Of a DNA stretch of 64,000 nucleotides, positions 9,606 to 18,189 are shown in pieces (position 1 is the stretch's first letter; every line of letters begins with the position of its first letter). The DNA lies in contig NZ_CP115300.1 of assembly GCF_027625935.1 (NCBI RefSeq), positions 496,001 to 560,000 of the forward strand, in the 5' to 3' direction. Both the position numbers and the translations under genes were made by a program. This DNA comes from Streptomyces camelliae. Its GTDB lineage: Bacteria; Actinomycetota; Actinomycetes; Streptomycetales; Streptomycetaceae. The notes beneath the pieces are model-generated. The model did not search any database. It was given only the letters and a program-made list of their open reading frames with translations, and was not told where the DNA came from.

Positions 9606-10562
9606 TCACCCGCTGCGGGTCACTTTTCGCTGCATCTGCTCGAACTCGGTCAGCGGGTCACCGCCGGTCTGCCAGGGCCAATGGGTGACGATGCCGCCGA
9701 GTGCCTCGAAGGCCGCGCGGGCTTCCTGACGCCGGTCGGCGGCCATCAGCGCGTAGGCGAGGATGTTGAGGTCGGCGAGTGCCCGCGCGTGCCGGAGGAA
9801 TCCCGGCTGAACCCAGTTGTGGGCCACACGGTCGAGGGCTTGGGCAGTCGTGGCCTGGGACCAGTGATTACGGGCCACCAGCGCTTCGAAGCCGCCCCGG
9901 TCGAGGACGGAGTGGTACTGCAAGACCTGGGCGGTGAGTTCCGTCGCGGCGCAGGGCGCGTTCGCGGGCATGCGAGCGCACAGGGCGTCCACGAACTCCA
10001 GCACCTGGAGGCGAGACCCCGCTTCCTCCGGGGTGAGATAGCTCAGCATGTTGAGGTAGGCCTCACGGTTCCAGCGGTCGCGCGCCAGCACCTCGTTCCA
10101 TACGCCGAACACCTGCGACTGCTCCCAGCGTTCCAGGCGCGCCGCCCTCAGAACGACGACCCATGGGGTGGGGTCCTCCGGAGTGAGCTCGGCGGCCCGC
10201 AGACAGCTGTCGATCACCCCGGCCGCGTCCTCCAGGCTCCCCTGCGAGCGAGCTCGGGCAACCTCGCTCCATGCGTAGAGTACGAGTGCGTTCGCGTTGC
10301 GTGGCTCGCGCATGGCCCAGGAGCGAGGCAGACGCCATCCGGCCAGGAACTCCGCCAGGACGCCGATGCGGTGCGCCCGACGGTCCCAGTCGTCCGGTTC
10401 CCGCTCCAGCAGACGGGAGATCTGCGCCACGCACATGTCCGTCATACCGATCGTGCTTGCCCTCGTGGTCGCCAGCAGGTTCTTCATCAGCTTGCCCAGC
10501 TCCTGGTCGTCGAGTTCCGGGGCAAGGCGGGATCTTCTGCGACGACCTGAAAGAAAAGCCAT
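9606..10562 (-). CDS. Hypothetical alpha-helical (TPR-like) protein
   Basis: 318 aa, soluble. After a basic N-terminus (MAFLSGRRRRSRLAP) the sequence is almost wholly helical, with tandem patterns such as NANALVLYAWSEVARARS, DPTPWVVVLRAARLERWEQS and NREAYLNMLSYLTPEEAG that fit a TPR/alpha-solenoid fold. I do not recognise a named family or catalytic motif. It converges on the preceding binding-protein remnant, whose stop lies 9 nt away. The role is unknown; such proteins often act in protein contacts. Confidence 0.75.
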   Translation of the reverse strand: MAFLSGRRRRSRLAPELDDQELGKLMKNLLATTRASTIGMTDMCVAQISRLLEREPDDWDRRAHRIGVLAEFLAGWRLPRSWAMREPRNANALVLYAWSEVARARSQGSLEDAAGVIDSCLRAAELTPEDPTPWVVVLRAARLERWEQSQVFGVWNEVLARDRWNREAYLNMLSYLTPEEAGSRLQVLEFVDALCARMPANAPCAATELTAQVLQYHSVLDRGGFEALVARNHWSQATTAQALDRVAHNWVQPGFLRHARALADLNILAYALMAADRRQEARAAFEALGGIVTHWPWQTGGDPLTEFEQMQRKVTRSG

Positions 10563-10615
10563 GGCGGGAGGCTAAAGGGGATGAGGATCCACGCAAGACC
10601 TGAGCCAAGATCGTT

Positions 10616-10845
10616 ATGAAAGGCACCGCCGTACCGGATGCCCTGACGACGACCCCGCAACGCGACGACATCGCCCTGCCCGTGACCCGCACCCAGGCGA
10701 TGAGGGCGGCCGGGGCCTGTTCCTCGTCGCCCAGCCGGCCGACCTCTGGGGCACCCGTCACCTGCCCACGGGCAAGGTCAACCGGGCCGAGCAGTCGATC
10801 CCCGAAGCCCCGGCGGACACGGCGCACACGGCGGATCCGTGCTGA
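10616..10845 (+). pseudogene. Remnant of an anti-sigma-type ATP-binding regulator
   Basis: From about 10699 one frame reads GDEGGRGLFLVAQPADLWGT then RHLPTGKVNRAEQ and stops at 10843. This is the C-terminal half (G2-box GRGLFLV) of the small HATPase_c_2 proteins, the RsbW/SpoIIAB-like regulators abundant in Streptomyces. The ATG at 10616 opens a different frame that could be the original N-terminus. The N-box half is missing, so an internal deletion plus frameshift has occurred. Confidence 0.55.
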
Positions 10846-11226
10846 CATCACGTGAGCACAATGAGCAGAAGGCGTTCTTACGAGCACAAGTGGCGTCCTT
10901 CGTCAAGGGGGCTGCTGTTCTGTCCGTTCCGCGCTTAGGGTCCCGCCGTGAGCACAGAAACGCGTCACCTTCGAACTACCGTGCGTGGCCAAGGCCGGCA
11001 GACCCCCGCCCCCGCGCCGGCACGGCATATCGAAGGTGGAGGGAACGCTTGCCTCCGCCTGTGCTGCCGCCATTGATCTTCACTGCTCCCTCTCGACGGG
11101 CGCCGCAGTCTTCGTTGGACGCCATGGGGCTCAGAACGCCGAACGGCCTTTGAGGCACCGCTCTCGTCTCCTGCCGCGCCCGGACCGACACGCTCTCCCG
11201 AATTTCTCGCAAGGACGTGAACCACC
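10846..11226. other. Upstream region of the lipoprotein gene
   Basis: About 380 bp without a supported gene; the open frames here lack conserved sequence. It should hold the promoter of the gene at 11227, but I see no strong -35/-10 pair and no riboswitch-like fold that I can name. Confidence 0.4.
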
Positions 11227-12297
11227 ATGCGCAAGACCGCCAGATCGAAGACCGCCAGATGTTCGGCACTCTTCGCCACCGGCCTGCTCGCTCTGTCATC
11301 GCTCACCGCCTGTGGCAACGAGTCGGCCGGTTCCACACCCGACACCGGCGGCAGCACGGGCACGGGAGAGCCTGTCAAGATCATGGTCGGCGGCCTGAAC
11401 AAAATCATCTACCTGCCCGCAGTGCTCACTCAGCAGCTCGGCTACTTCAAGGACGAAGGTCTGGACGTCCAGCTCATGGAAGAGCCCGCCGGTGTCGAGG
11501 CCCATACCCAGCTCCTCTCCGGCCAGGTCCAGGGAGTCGTCGGCTTCTACGACCACACCCTCGACCTCCAGGCGAAGGGCAAGGCCGTGGAGTCCGTGGT
11601 GCAGTTCGCAGAGGCGCCCGGTGAGGTGGAGGTGGTCTCCGACAGGGAAGCGGATGCCATCACCTCGCCCAGGGACTTCAAGGGCAAGAAGCTCGGCGTC
11701 ACCGGCATCGGTTCCTCGACCGACTTCCTCACCCGGTACCTCGCGGTCAAGAACGGAGTGAAGCTGAGCGAGTTCAAGCGTGTCGCCGTCGGCGCCGGCC
11801 CGACGTTCACCTCAGCGCTCCGGAAGGGCACCATCGACGCCGGCATGACGACCGATCCGACCGTCGCGTCGATCATCGACAAGGGCGAGGGGCAGATACT
11901 CCTCGACATGCGTACGGTCGAGGGGACCGAGGAAGCGCTCGGCGGCTCGTACCCCTCGTCCAGCCTCTACATGCAAACGGAGTGGGTGAACAGCCACAAG
12001 GAGATCGTCCAGAAGCTGGCCAACGCCTTCGTGAAAACCCTCAAGTGGATGTCGTCGCACTCGCCGTCCGAGATCGCCGACAAGATGCCCGCCGACTACG
12101 CCCAGGGCAATGGGATCGTCTATGCCGCAGCGATACAGCACGCGTTGCCCATGTTCACGCGCGACGGCGTGATGCCCGGGGACGGCCCCGAAACCGTCGA
12201 GAAGGTTCTCCGGGCGTTCGACCCCGACATCGCGAACGCCCACGTGGACCTGAGCAAGACGTACACGACGGAGTTCGTGAAGAACGCGGCGGGCTGA
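11227..12297 (+). CDS. ABC transporter substrate-binding lipoprotein (NMT1/SsuA-like)
   Basis: 356 aa. The signal peptide ends in a lipobox SLTAC (lipidated Cys about 29), so it is exported and tethered outside the membrane. The mature part has the NMT1/THI5-like fold: GGLNKIIYLPAVLTQQLGYF with GLDVQLMEEPAGVEA, then LLSGQVQGVVGFYDHTLDL and KKLGVTGIGSSTDFLTRYL. This family captures aliphatic sulfonates, taurine, nitrate, pyrimidine precursors or similar small ligands. GGACGTGAACCACC precedes the ATG. No permease or ATPase gene follows; a terminator hairpin lies at 12358, so it either shares a transporter encoded elsewhere or is an orphan. The ligand cannot be told from sequence. Confidence 0.9.
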   Translation: MRKTARSKTARCSALFATGLLALSSLTACGNESAGSTPDTGGSTGTGEPVKIMVGGLNKIIYLPAVLTQQLGYFKDEGLDVQLMEEPAGVEAHTQLLSGQVQGVVGFYDHTLDLQAKGKAVESVVQFAEAPGEVEVVSDREADAITSPRDFKGKKLGVTGIGSSTDFLTRYLAVKNGVKLSEFKRVAVGAGPTFTSALRKGTIDAGMTTDPTVASIIDKGEGQILLDMRTVEGTEEALGGSYPSSSLYMQTEWVNSHKEIVQKLANAFVKTLKWMSSHSPSEIADKMPADYAQGNGIVYAAAIQHALPMFTRDGVMPGDGPETVEKVLRAFDPDIANAHVDLSKTYTTEFVKNAAG

Positions 12298-12357
12298 TAC
12301 GAGACCGCCGTGGTCAGCCTCCTCGCCGTGACCGGGGAGCCGCGCCGACCCTCCCCG

Positions 12358-12389
12358 GGCCGGCGGCGAACTCCGGTGAACCGCCGGCC
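12358..12389 (+). terminator. Hairpin terminator after the lipoprotein gene
   Basis: GGCCGGCGG (12358-12366) and CCGCCGGCC (12381-12389) form a perfect 9-bp stem with a 14-nt loop, 61 nt after the lipoprotein stop codon. It isolates that gene from the P450 gene. Confidence 0.6.
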
Positions 12390-12520
12390 TCGTGCGCTCA
12401 TGCTCAGGTGTAACAGGGGTTTTGCCAGGACCCGTCCGGCATGACGAGGCCGGAGATCTCGTCGGTGCGGGTCAACCGCCCTCCGGACATGCCGTCAGCA
12501 TTGCCTTCGCCGCCATTCAT

Positions 12521-12537
12521 TGCAACGGCGCGTTGCA
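12521..12537. promoter_or_regulatory. Inverted-repeat operator candidate upstream of the P450
   Basis: TGCAACG (12521-12527) and CGTTGCA (12531-12537) are perfect inverted 7-mers separated by GCG. The same half-site occurs as AATGCAACG at 12616-12624 inside the promoter spacer. Related words CATTGCAT (12552-12559) and AATGCATT (12585-12592) also occur. This repetition in an AT-enriched gap suggests binding sites for a regulator of the P450 gene. The regulator is not identifiable. Confidence 0.45.
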
Positions 12538-12600
12538 TTCGGGCTCAGCGTCATTGCATCAATTTACCGCCAACTACCTGGGAAAATGCATTTCGGTCGA

Positions 12601-12630
12601 TTGACAGTCATTTTGAATGCAACGTAGCTT
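12601..12630 (+). promoter_or_regulatory. Probable promoter of the P450 gene
   Basis: A consensus -35 box TTGACA (12601-12606) is followed after 18 nt by TAGCTT (12625-12630), a fair -10 box. The start codon lies 44 nt further on. The spacer contains the AATGCAACG word shared with the upstream inverted repeat, so repression by promoter occupancy is possible. Confidence 0.5.
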
Positions 12631-12674
12631 TCGAGGTGCGCTAAACACGTTGCCATCGCGAGATGAGGAAGGTC

Positions 12675-13865
12675 ATGGGCGATTCCCTCCACACCGTCAC
12701 GACGCTGCCGACGGCGCGTCAGTCCGGCTGCCCTTTCGACCCGCCGACAGAGCTCATCGACGCCCGCCGGCACGGCCCGATCAGCCGCTACACCCATCCT
12801 GGCGGAAGACCCGGCTGGCTGATCACCGGATACGACCTGGTCAGGTCGGTCCTGGCCGACTCTCGGTTCAGCTCGCGCAAGGAACTCCTGAACGTGGGCG
12901 ACTTCGAGGTGCCTCCGGCGCCGCCCGGCGAGTTCCTCCTGATGGACGAGCCACAGCACATGCGCTATCGGAAACCGCTGATGGGCAAGTTCACCGTTCG
13001 GCGGATGCGTCAGCTCACCGAGCGCATCGAGCAGATCACGGCCGAATGCCTGGACGCGATGGAGAAGGCCGGGCCGCCGGCCGACCTGGTGACCGCGTTC
13101 GCCAAGCCCATCCCCGCCATCATCATCTGTGAGCTGCTGGGAGTGCCGTATGAGGACCGGGGTTCCTTCCAGGAGCAGATCGACGCGTTCCTCGGCGGGG
13201 AGACGAGCGAAGAGGAGCTGATAGCGGCCTACACCGCGACCCAGCACTACCTCGCGGAGCTTGTGGCCGCCAAGCGCGCGAACCCCACCGACGACGTGCT
13301 CAGCGACCTCACCGACAGCGATCTGACGGATGAGGAGCTCAGGGGGATGGGCCTGATCCTGCTGGCGGCCGGGTTCGACACCACGGCGAACATGCTGGCG
13401 CTGGGCACCTTCGCGCTGCTGCAGAACCCGGCGCAGCTGGCCGCGCTGCGCGCTGATCCCGCTCTCGCCGACCGGGCCGTGGAGGAACTACTGCGGTACC
13501 TGAGCGTCGCCAAGACGTTCATGAGGACGGCGCTGGTGGACGTCGAGTTGGGCGGCCAGACCATCAAGGCGGGTACGACGGTCGTCCTGTCGTACAACAC
13601 CGCCAACCGCGACCCCGAGCGCTTCGCCGATCCCCATGTGCTCGACCTGCGCAGGCAGGACGGCGGGCACCTGGCCTTCGGCCATGGCATCCACCAGTGT
13701 CTGGGTCAGCAGCTGGCCCGCGTCGAGATGCGGGTCGCGTTCCCCGCGCTGGTCAACCGCTTCCCCACGCTGCGCCTGGCCGTACCCGCCGAAGAAGTCG
13801 GCCTGCGCCCGGAGAGCGCGGACATCTACGGGGTGAAGAGCCTCCCGGTCACCTGGGACGCGTGA
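12675..13865 (+). CDS. Cytochrome P450
   Basis: 396 aa, the usual size of a soluble bacterial class I P450. Visible landmarks are the I-helix AGFDTT (about 232-237) for oxygen activation, the K-helix ExxR (E271, R274 in EELLRY) and the haem loop FGHGIHQCLG with the axial Cys about 342. The family monooxygenates diverse substrates using ferredoxin and a reductase; no ferredoxin gene is adjacent. ATG 12675 is preferred to ATG 12663 because the latter lies within the GAGGAAGG ribosome-binding stretch. A strong promoter and inverted repeats lie upstream. The substrate is unknown; a role in secondary metabolism or xenobiotic oxidation is inference. Confidence 0.95.
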   Translation: MGDSLHTVTTLPTARQSGCPFDPPTELIDARRHGPISRYTHPGGRPGWLITGYDLVRSVLADSRFSSRKELLNVGDFEVPPAPPGEFLLMDEPQHMRYRKPLMGKFTVRRMRQLTERIEQITAECLDAMEKAGPPADLVTAFAKPIPAIIICELLGVPYEDRGSFQEQIDAFLGGETSEEELIAAYTATQHYLAELVAAKRANPTDDVLSDLTDSDLTDEELRGMGLILLAAGFDTTANMLALGTFALLQNPAQLAALRADPALADRAVEELLRYLSVAKTFMRTALVDVELGGQTIKAGTTVVLSYNTANRDPERFADPHVLDLRRQDGGHLAFGHGIHQCLGQQLARVEMRVAFPALVNRFPTLRLAVPAEEVGLRPESADIYGVKSLPVTWDA

Positions 13866-13894
13866 CCGCGAACCAGAGAGGGGTCAGGTCGCGG

Positions 13895-14280
13895 TCACGG
13901 CGCGGGAGTCAGCAGCCGTCGCAGGCTGGTCGGTGTATGGCCGAGGTGCCGGCGTATGGTCCGGGTGAGGTGGGCCTGGTCGGCGCAACCGAGGTCGGCG
14001 GCGAGGGTGCTGAGGCTGGTCTCGCCGGCCTCCACGCGTTCCAGGGCTCGGCCGATCCGGACGCGGCGGCGGTAACCGGTCACCGAGACACTGAGACACC
14101 GAGACACCGAGACACCGAGTTGACGCGAAAACGCCCGGCTCCGGCTCAGGCATTAGGGAGAGACACCGAGCAATGCAGCCGGCGCGAACAGCGTGTCCGC
14201 GGCCGGGTCTCCTTCAGCGATCGCCTCGCGGGCGGCCGCAACAAGACTGCGGTCGCGCTCGGCTGACGTGCTGTTGAGCG
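13895..14280 (-). pseudogene. AraC family regulator remnant with in-frame stop and repeat insertion
   Basis: The minus strand encodes both HTHs of an AraC C-terminal domain in a single frame. The first half reads RDRSLVAAAREAIAEGDP ... TLFAPAALLGVSP, then an in-frame TAA (14153-14155) falls where Tyr/His is expected. Reading continues as LSRSRAFSRQLGVSV, an eight-residue insertion caused by 8-bp tandem repeats, then TGYRRRVRIGRALERVEAG and DLGCADQAHLTRTIRRHLGH to the stop. The sensory N-terminal domain is missing. So the gene has a nonsense codon, an expanded repeat and a truncation. Confidence 0.7.
14081..14119. repeat. 8-bp tandem repeat (CACCGAGA) inside the AraC remnant
   Basis: The unit CACCGAGA occurs nearly five times in a row, one copy with a C-to-T change (CACTGAGA). 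Compared with a normal AraC HTH, it adds about 24 bp (three units), keeping the frame. Such short tandem arrays are prone to replication slippage. Confidence 0.75.
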
Positions 14281-14405
14281 GGGTCGGTCCGACCGCGCGG
14301 TCTTCGGCCGTTCCTGCGGCACGGTGCGGCTCGGCGGATCGCCGGTGGTCTGCGTATTCCCGGTGCCGTTCTGGCGCCGGCTGCGCAGCCTCGACGGTGA
14401 CCGGA

Positions 14406-14813
14406 TCAAGGGTGTGCCGCCAGCGGTTCGGGGCTCGGCCCCGCATGGGGGGCATGGGCCGCCTGGTCGTGGCCGGCGCGGGCGTGGCGGATGTCGTCCC
14501 TATGTGCCACTGCCCATTCGTGGAGCGCGGTGATCGGGGTGAGCAGTGAGCGGCCGAGTTCGGTGAGTTCGTAGTCGACGCGTGGTGGCACGGTCGGGTA
14601 GGCGGTGCGGCTGACCAAGCCGTCGCGGACGAGCGCGCGCAGGGTCAGGGTCAGCATCCGCTGGCTGATTCCGTCGATCTCGCGGTGCAGTTCGTTGAAC
14701 CGGTGGGTGCGCTGCCCGAGCCGCAGGACGATCAGAGTGCTCCACTTGTCGCCGACCCGGTCGAGCACCTCGCGGATCGGACAGTCCTGGGCGAGAGCGT
14801 CGTCCACGGGCAC
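14406..14813 (-). CDS. HxlR family transcriptional regulator
   Basis: 135 aa if started at GTG 14813 (GTG 14807 is equally possible). The HxlR winged helix is clear: CPIREVLDRVGDKWSTLIVL, then GQRTHRFNELHREIDGISQR and MLTLTLRALVRDGLVSR, followed by VPPRVDYELTELGRSL. HxlR proteins are MarR-like sensors of aldehydes, quinones or redox stress and usually control a divergent oxidoreductase gene. The frame stays open upstream to 15092 and includes a hydrophobic stretch, but nothing there looks like HxlR. The divergent gene is 670 bp away, so no target is evident. Confidence 0.85.
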   Translation of the reverse strand: MPVDDALAQDCPIREVLDRVGDKWSTLIVLRLGQRTHRFNELHREIDGISQRMLTLTLRALVRDGLVSRTAYPTVPPRVDYELTELGRSLLTPITALHEWAVAHRDDIRHARAGHDQAAHAPHAGPSPEPLAAHP

Positions 14814-15481
14814 ACCGCCGCAGCCCGCTGCTGGCGATCCGAGCCAGCCACGTCTTCGACGCACAGCGTCGTCCCCCGCGCGCCGGCCCAGTGGGCGCTC
14901 AGATGGTTCCCGTCCGGCGGACCAGACGGCGGCGCGACCACGGGAGAAGCGCCTGGCCAGGAGAAAGCCCGACGAGAAGGCGCAGCAGTACGCCGCGATG
15001 AGGGGAAGGGCAGTGAGAAGGTAGAAGCGTGGGCTGTCCGCGATGTCGTAGGCCGAGTCCGGCGACGCATCCGGTTCCTGTGCTCCTGCCACTTCCCCTC
15101 CCCCGAGGAGGAAAGCGGCCGGCGGTTCCGCAGCCGCAGCTCATCCATGCCCCGTGGAGGGGACCGTCTCCGCCATCGACACGGATGCATTCGCCCGGGT
15201 TCTGCTCCCGCAACCGCGGGGCAAGAAGGCCAGGGGTGCGCAGCCTGTTCCTGGCGGCAGCTCCTGGCGCTGCGAGACCCGGCACAGCGTGTGCCGGAAG
15301 TCCGGGTGATGGCACTCAGGCCGACGGAGAGCAGAGAGCATGCGATGGGCAATGTCCTCGTGCGCACTGGTGAAAGCCCGTCGCTGAGCTCCCGCCCGAA
15401 GACCGCCGAACTGCACGGCGACCGCTGCCTGTTCTTCGGCCTCCTGTTTCGGTGGCGGAGCGGCCTTGTTAGGTTCTGACG
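14814..15481. other. Long gap between HxlR and the DUF1152 gene
   Basis: About 670 bp with no supported gene. A minus-strand stretch at about 14940-15040 encodes a hydrophobic segment (YLLTALPLIAAYCCAFSSGF) that may be the scrap of a lost membrane protein, perhaps the former HxlR target. No strong promoter or repeat was noted. Confidence 0.4.
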
Positions 15482-16447
15482 ATGTTCTCCCTCCGTGAGC
15501 CCGCCTTCTTCACCCGCCTTCGCGAGGCACGCCGGATCCTCGTCGCCGGTGCGGGCGGGGGCTTCGACGTCTACTCCGGGCTGCCCGTGGCCCTCGCGCT
15601 GCGGTCGGCCGGAGCCGAGGTCCACCTGGCCAGCCTGTCCTTCTCCGACCTGTACGGCCTGGACCTCGACTCCTGGGTCGCAGAAGACGTGGCCGCCATC
15701 AGCCCGGACACCCCGTTGCGCGGGGACTACTTCCCCGAGCGCTCTCTCGCCCGCTGGCTGAGCTCGCAGGAACTCCCCCACACCGTCTACGCCTTTCCCC
15801 GTACGGGCGTCCAGCCGCTGCGGGCCGCCTACCGGGCACTGTTGGAGCACATCGGCGGGGTGGATGCAGTCGTGCTGGTGGACGGCGGCACCGACATCCT
15901 GATGCACGGGGACGAAGACGGACTCGGCACTCCGGAGGAGGACATGGCCAGCCTGGCAGCCGTCGCCGGGCTGGAGGAGATCCCGCACCGGCTCGTGGCC
16001 TGCGTGGGCTTCGGGGTGGACGCCTACCACGGTGTCAACCACTCTCTGGTGCTGGAGAATCTGGCCGGCCTGGACCGCGCCGGCGGCTATCTCGGCGCGT
16101 TCTCGCTGCCCCGCGAGAGCTCCGAGGGCGCCGCCTACCTCGACGCGGTCGCCCACGCCCAGGACTGCCATGCCAGCCATCCCAGCATCGTGCAGGGATC
16201 TGTCGCCGCCGCCGTACGGGGAGAGTTCGGCGACGTACGGTTCACCGAACGCACCCGAGGCAGCGAACTGTTCGTCAACCCGCTCATGGGACTGTACTTC
16301 TGCGTCGACCTGCCCGTCCTGGCACGCGCGAACCTCTACCTCGACCGGCTGGAGCACACCGTCTTGATGCGCCAGATCAGCACCGCCATCTCCAACTTCC
16401 GCGAGGAACTGCCCCGACAGCGGCCCCCTCGGGCCTTCCCGCACTGA
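15482..16447 (+). CDS. DUF1152 domain-containing protein
   Basis: 321 aa. The N-terminus has a glycine-rich nucleotide-type loop (ILVAGAGGGFDVYSGLPVAL, about residues 20-39), and the middle contains VDAVVLVDGGTDILMHGDED, both characteristic of the DUF1152 family. The fold is predicted to be Rossmann-like. The biochemical role is not established; members occur beside regulators and transporters in actinobacteria. There is no signal peptide or membrane helix. It is followed after 52 bp by a HEAT-repeat remnant on the same strand. Confidence 0.85.
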   Translation: MFSLREPAFFTRLREARRILVAGAGGGFDVYSGLPVALALRSAGAEVHLASLSFSDLYGLDLDSWVAEDVAAISPDTPLRGDYFPERSLARWLSSQELPHTVYAFPRTGVQPLRAAYRALLEHIGGVDAVVLVDGGTDILMHGDEDGLGTPEEDMASLAAVAGLEEIPHRLVACVGFGVDAYHGVNHSLVLENLAGLDRAGGYLGAFSLPRESSEGAAYLDAVAHAQDCHASHPSIVQGSVAAAVRGEFGDVRFTERTRGSELFVNPLMGLYFCVDLPVLARANLYLDRLEHTVLMRQISTAISNFREELPRQRPPRAFPH

Positions 16448-16499
16448 CCGTGACCAAGAGGATCCTCCACGTGGAAATCCCTTTGCCGGGAGCCCCCGC

Positions 16500-16894
16500 G
16501 TGAGTCGGGACCGAGGTCGCCTTCTCGATCACCTGGTCGACACCGAGTCGATGGGCGAACTCGTCGCCATGGCGGACGATCCCGACGCCCGGGTCAGGAT
16601 CGCCGCCTTCCACGCTCTGGCCTGCGACCGGTGCAAGGGTGACACGTGCGCACCGGGTCCGGAACGCCTCCTGGAGCCCGCGCTTCACCACCTGGTCTCC
16701 GACCCCGACCCGCATGTCCGGGCCAGGGCTGCCGCACTCGTCGGCACGTTCGCCCCCTCCGATCCACGCTCCTCGGCCGCCTTGGAGGCCCCCAGGCCAA
16801 CGATCCAAGCCCCGCGGTGCGGAAGAAAGCGGGGTGGTTCGCGCCTGGCATGACCATCTGCCAGCGGGCCCTTCCGCCCGCGACCAGCGGGTAG
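16500..16894 (+). pseudogene. HEAT-repeat protein with 3' frameshift
   Basis: From GTG 16500 the frame encodes about 100 residues of HEAT-like repeats (ELVAMADDPDARVRIAAFHA, HHLVSDPDPHVRARAAALVG). At about 16795 the natural ending, ANDPSPAVRKKAGWFAPG, moves to another frame that stops at 16892; the original frame instead gives an Arg-rich tail ending at 16853. One indel explains it. HEAT repeats mediate protein binding. The product of the shifted frame, 117 aa, might still fold partly. Confidence 0.55.
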
Positions 16895-16939
16895 TCCCAC
16901 CTGTCAAGGTGTCCGACCGCCTGTCTCTGCCCGTAGGCG

Positions 16940-17330
16940 GCTTCCGGCCGAGTTCGTCACCTTCGCCGCCGGTGCGCCCTGGCCGAGGTCTGGGTCAACA
17001 GCACGCACCCCATGCGGGTGGTCGGTGAGCGAGACCGTTGCCGGCAGGCGCGGGGTTCGAGGGGCTGCCGGCCCGGTTTCTCTCGGACGTGACCTCGACG
17101 GGTTCCACCGACTACCGGCCCACGACCTTCCCCGGCTGGGCGTGCTTGCCCAGGACGTGCCGACCTCGGTGGTCGCCCGTCACCTCGAAGCGGACGGAGC
17201 GGTGCCGGACGACTCGCGCCGAAGAGCGTTGCTGCTGAGCATCGAGACGTTCGTCCGACAGCATCTGGGCGATCCGGAGCTGTCGCCGGAAACCGTCTCA
17301 GCCGGTTCCGGACCCGCGAGACCAAAGGGC
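16940..17330 (+). pseudogene. Probable AraC-like regulator debris
   Basis: One frame carries DGAVPDDSRRRALLLSIETF then VRQHLGDPELSPETVS (about 17187-17300), which matches the linker and first helix before the HTH of Streptomyces AraC-type activators. Another frame just upstream has LAEVWVNSTHPMRVV, possibly part of the sensor domain. The HTH itself is absent. The identification rests mainly on the linker, so it is tentative. Confidence 0.35.
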
Positions 17331-17397
17331 CTTTGCCCCATGTCGGGTGCCGGGCGTCGTCGCATTCCATACGGAAGGGAAAAGGGATGTGGCTCCT

Positions 17398-18189
17398 TCA
17401 GGCGTCGCGGAGTCGTAGCACCGTACCGCCGATGAGCAGCGCGCCTGCCGCCCACAGGGCGAGTACGCCGAGCCCCGCCCAGGGTCCGATGGGGAGATGG
17501 CGCAGGTCCGTTGTCGCTTGGACGGCCAGTCCCGCGGGCATCGGGCCGATCTGCGCGAGGTGCCGCCGCAGCTGCGGGTCGGTGACCAGGTGGCTGAGGA
17601 GAGGGAAGAGGTACAGCAATCCGAGCACGACGCCCATCGCCGCCGCCGCGTCCCGCACCGCCGCGGCGACGCCGAGGGCGAGCAGAGCGACCAGGACCAG
17701 GTAGATCGCCGAGCCCGCGACTGCCCGCAGGGTCGGGCCGTCTGCGAGGGAGAGGGCGGCGTAGCCATGGGCGGGCGTGAAGCCGTTGTCCGGCAGCAGG
17801 CGGCGACCGGCGAGGGCGGATGCCAGGACGGCGAGTGTCCCCGCGGTGCATACCGCCCCGCTCAGGACGGCGGCTTTGGCCGTAAGGACGGTGGTGCGTC
17901 GCGGTACCGCCGCGAGCGTGGTGTGGATCAGGCCGGTGCCGTACTCGTGTCCGATGACCTGCACGGCCAGGACCGCGGCGATCGCCTGCCCCAGCGTCAC
18001 GCCCGTCAGGCTGAGCCTGACCGGGTCTGTGCCGCAGCCGCGCGCGGGGCATCGGGTGGTCGCCACCACTGCCGCGCTCACGGACGCCGTGACGGCGACG
18101 AGGCCCAGCAGCAGCCACGCGTGACCCGTCTCGGTGCGGAGTTTGGTCCACTCTGCGTGGACTGCTCGGCGCAGACCGTTGGCGCTCAT
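17398..18189 (-). CDS. ABC transporter permease (ABC-2 type)
   Basis: 263 aa with about six hydrophobic helices. It starts MSANGLRRAVHAEWTKLRTE, the usual cytoplasmic lead of actinobacterial ABC-2 permeases, then has a loop motif GHEYGTGLIHTTLAAVPRR found in this family. Its ATG overlaps the stop of the upstream permease gene (ATGA), so translation is coupled. It is the last gene of an ATPase-permease-permease operon and probably pairs with the larger permease to form the membrane channel. The substrate is unknown; antibiotic or peptide export is typical for such systems beside a two-component pair. Confidence 0.88.
   Translation of the reverse strand: MSANGLRRAVHAEWTKLRTETGHAWLLLGLVAVTASVSAAVVATTRCPARGCGTDPVRLSLTGVTLGQAIAAVLAVQVIGHEYGTGLIHTTLAAVPRRTTVLTAKAAVLSGAVCTAGTLAVLASALAGRRLLPDNGFTPAHGYAALSLADGPTLRAVAGSAIYLVLVALLALGVAAAVRDAAAAMGVVLGLLYLFPLLSHLVTDPQLRRHLAQIGPMPAGLAVQATTDLRHLPIGPWAGLGVLALWAAGALLIGGTVLRLRDA

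Noticed and set aside
10839..11153. A 104-codon plus-strand ORF upstream of the lipoprotein
   Set aside because: Arg/Pro-rich, no recognisable motif, not consistent with local codon bias.
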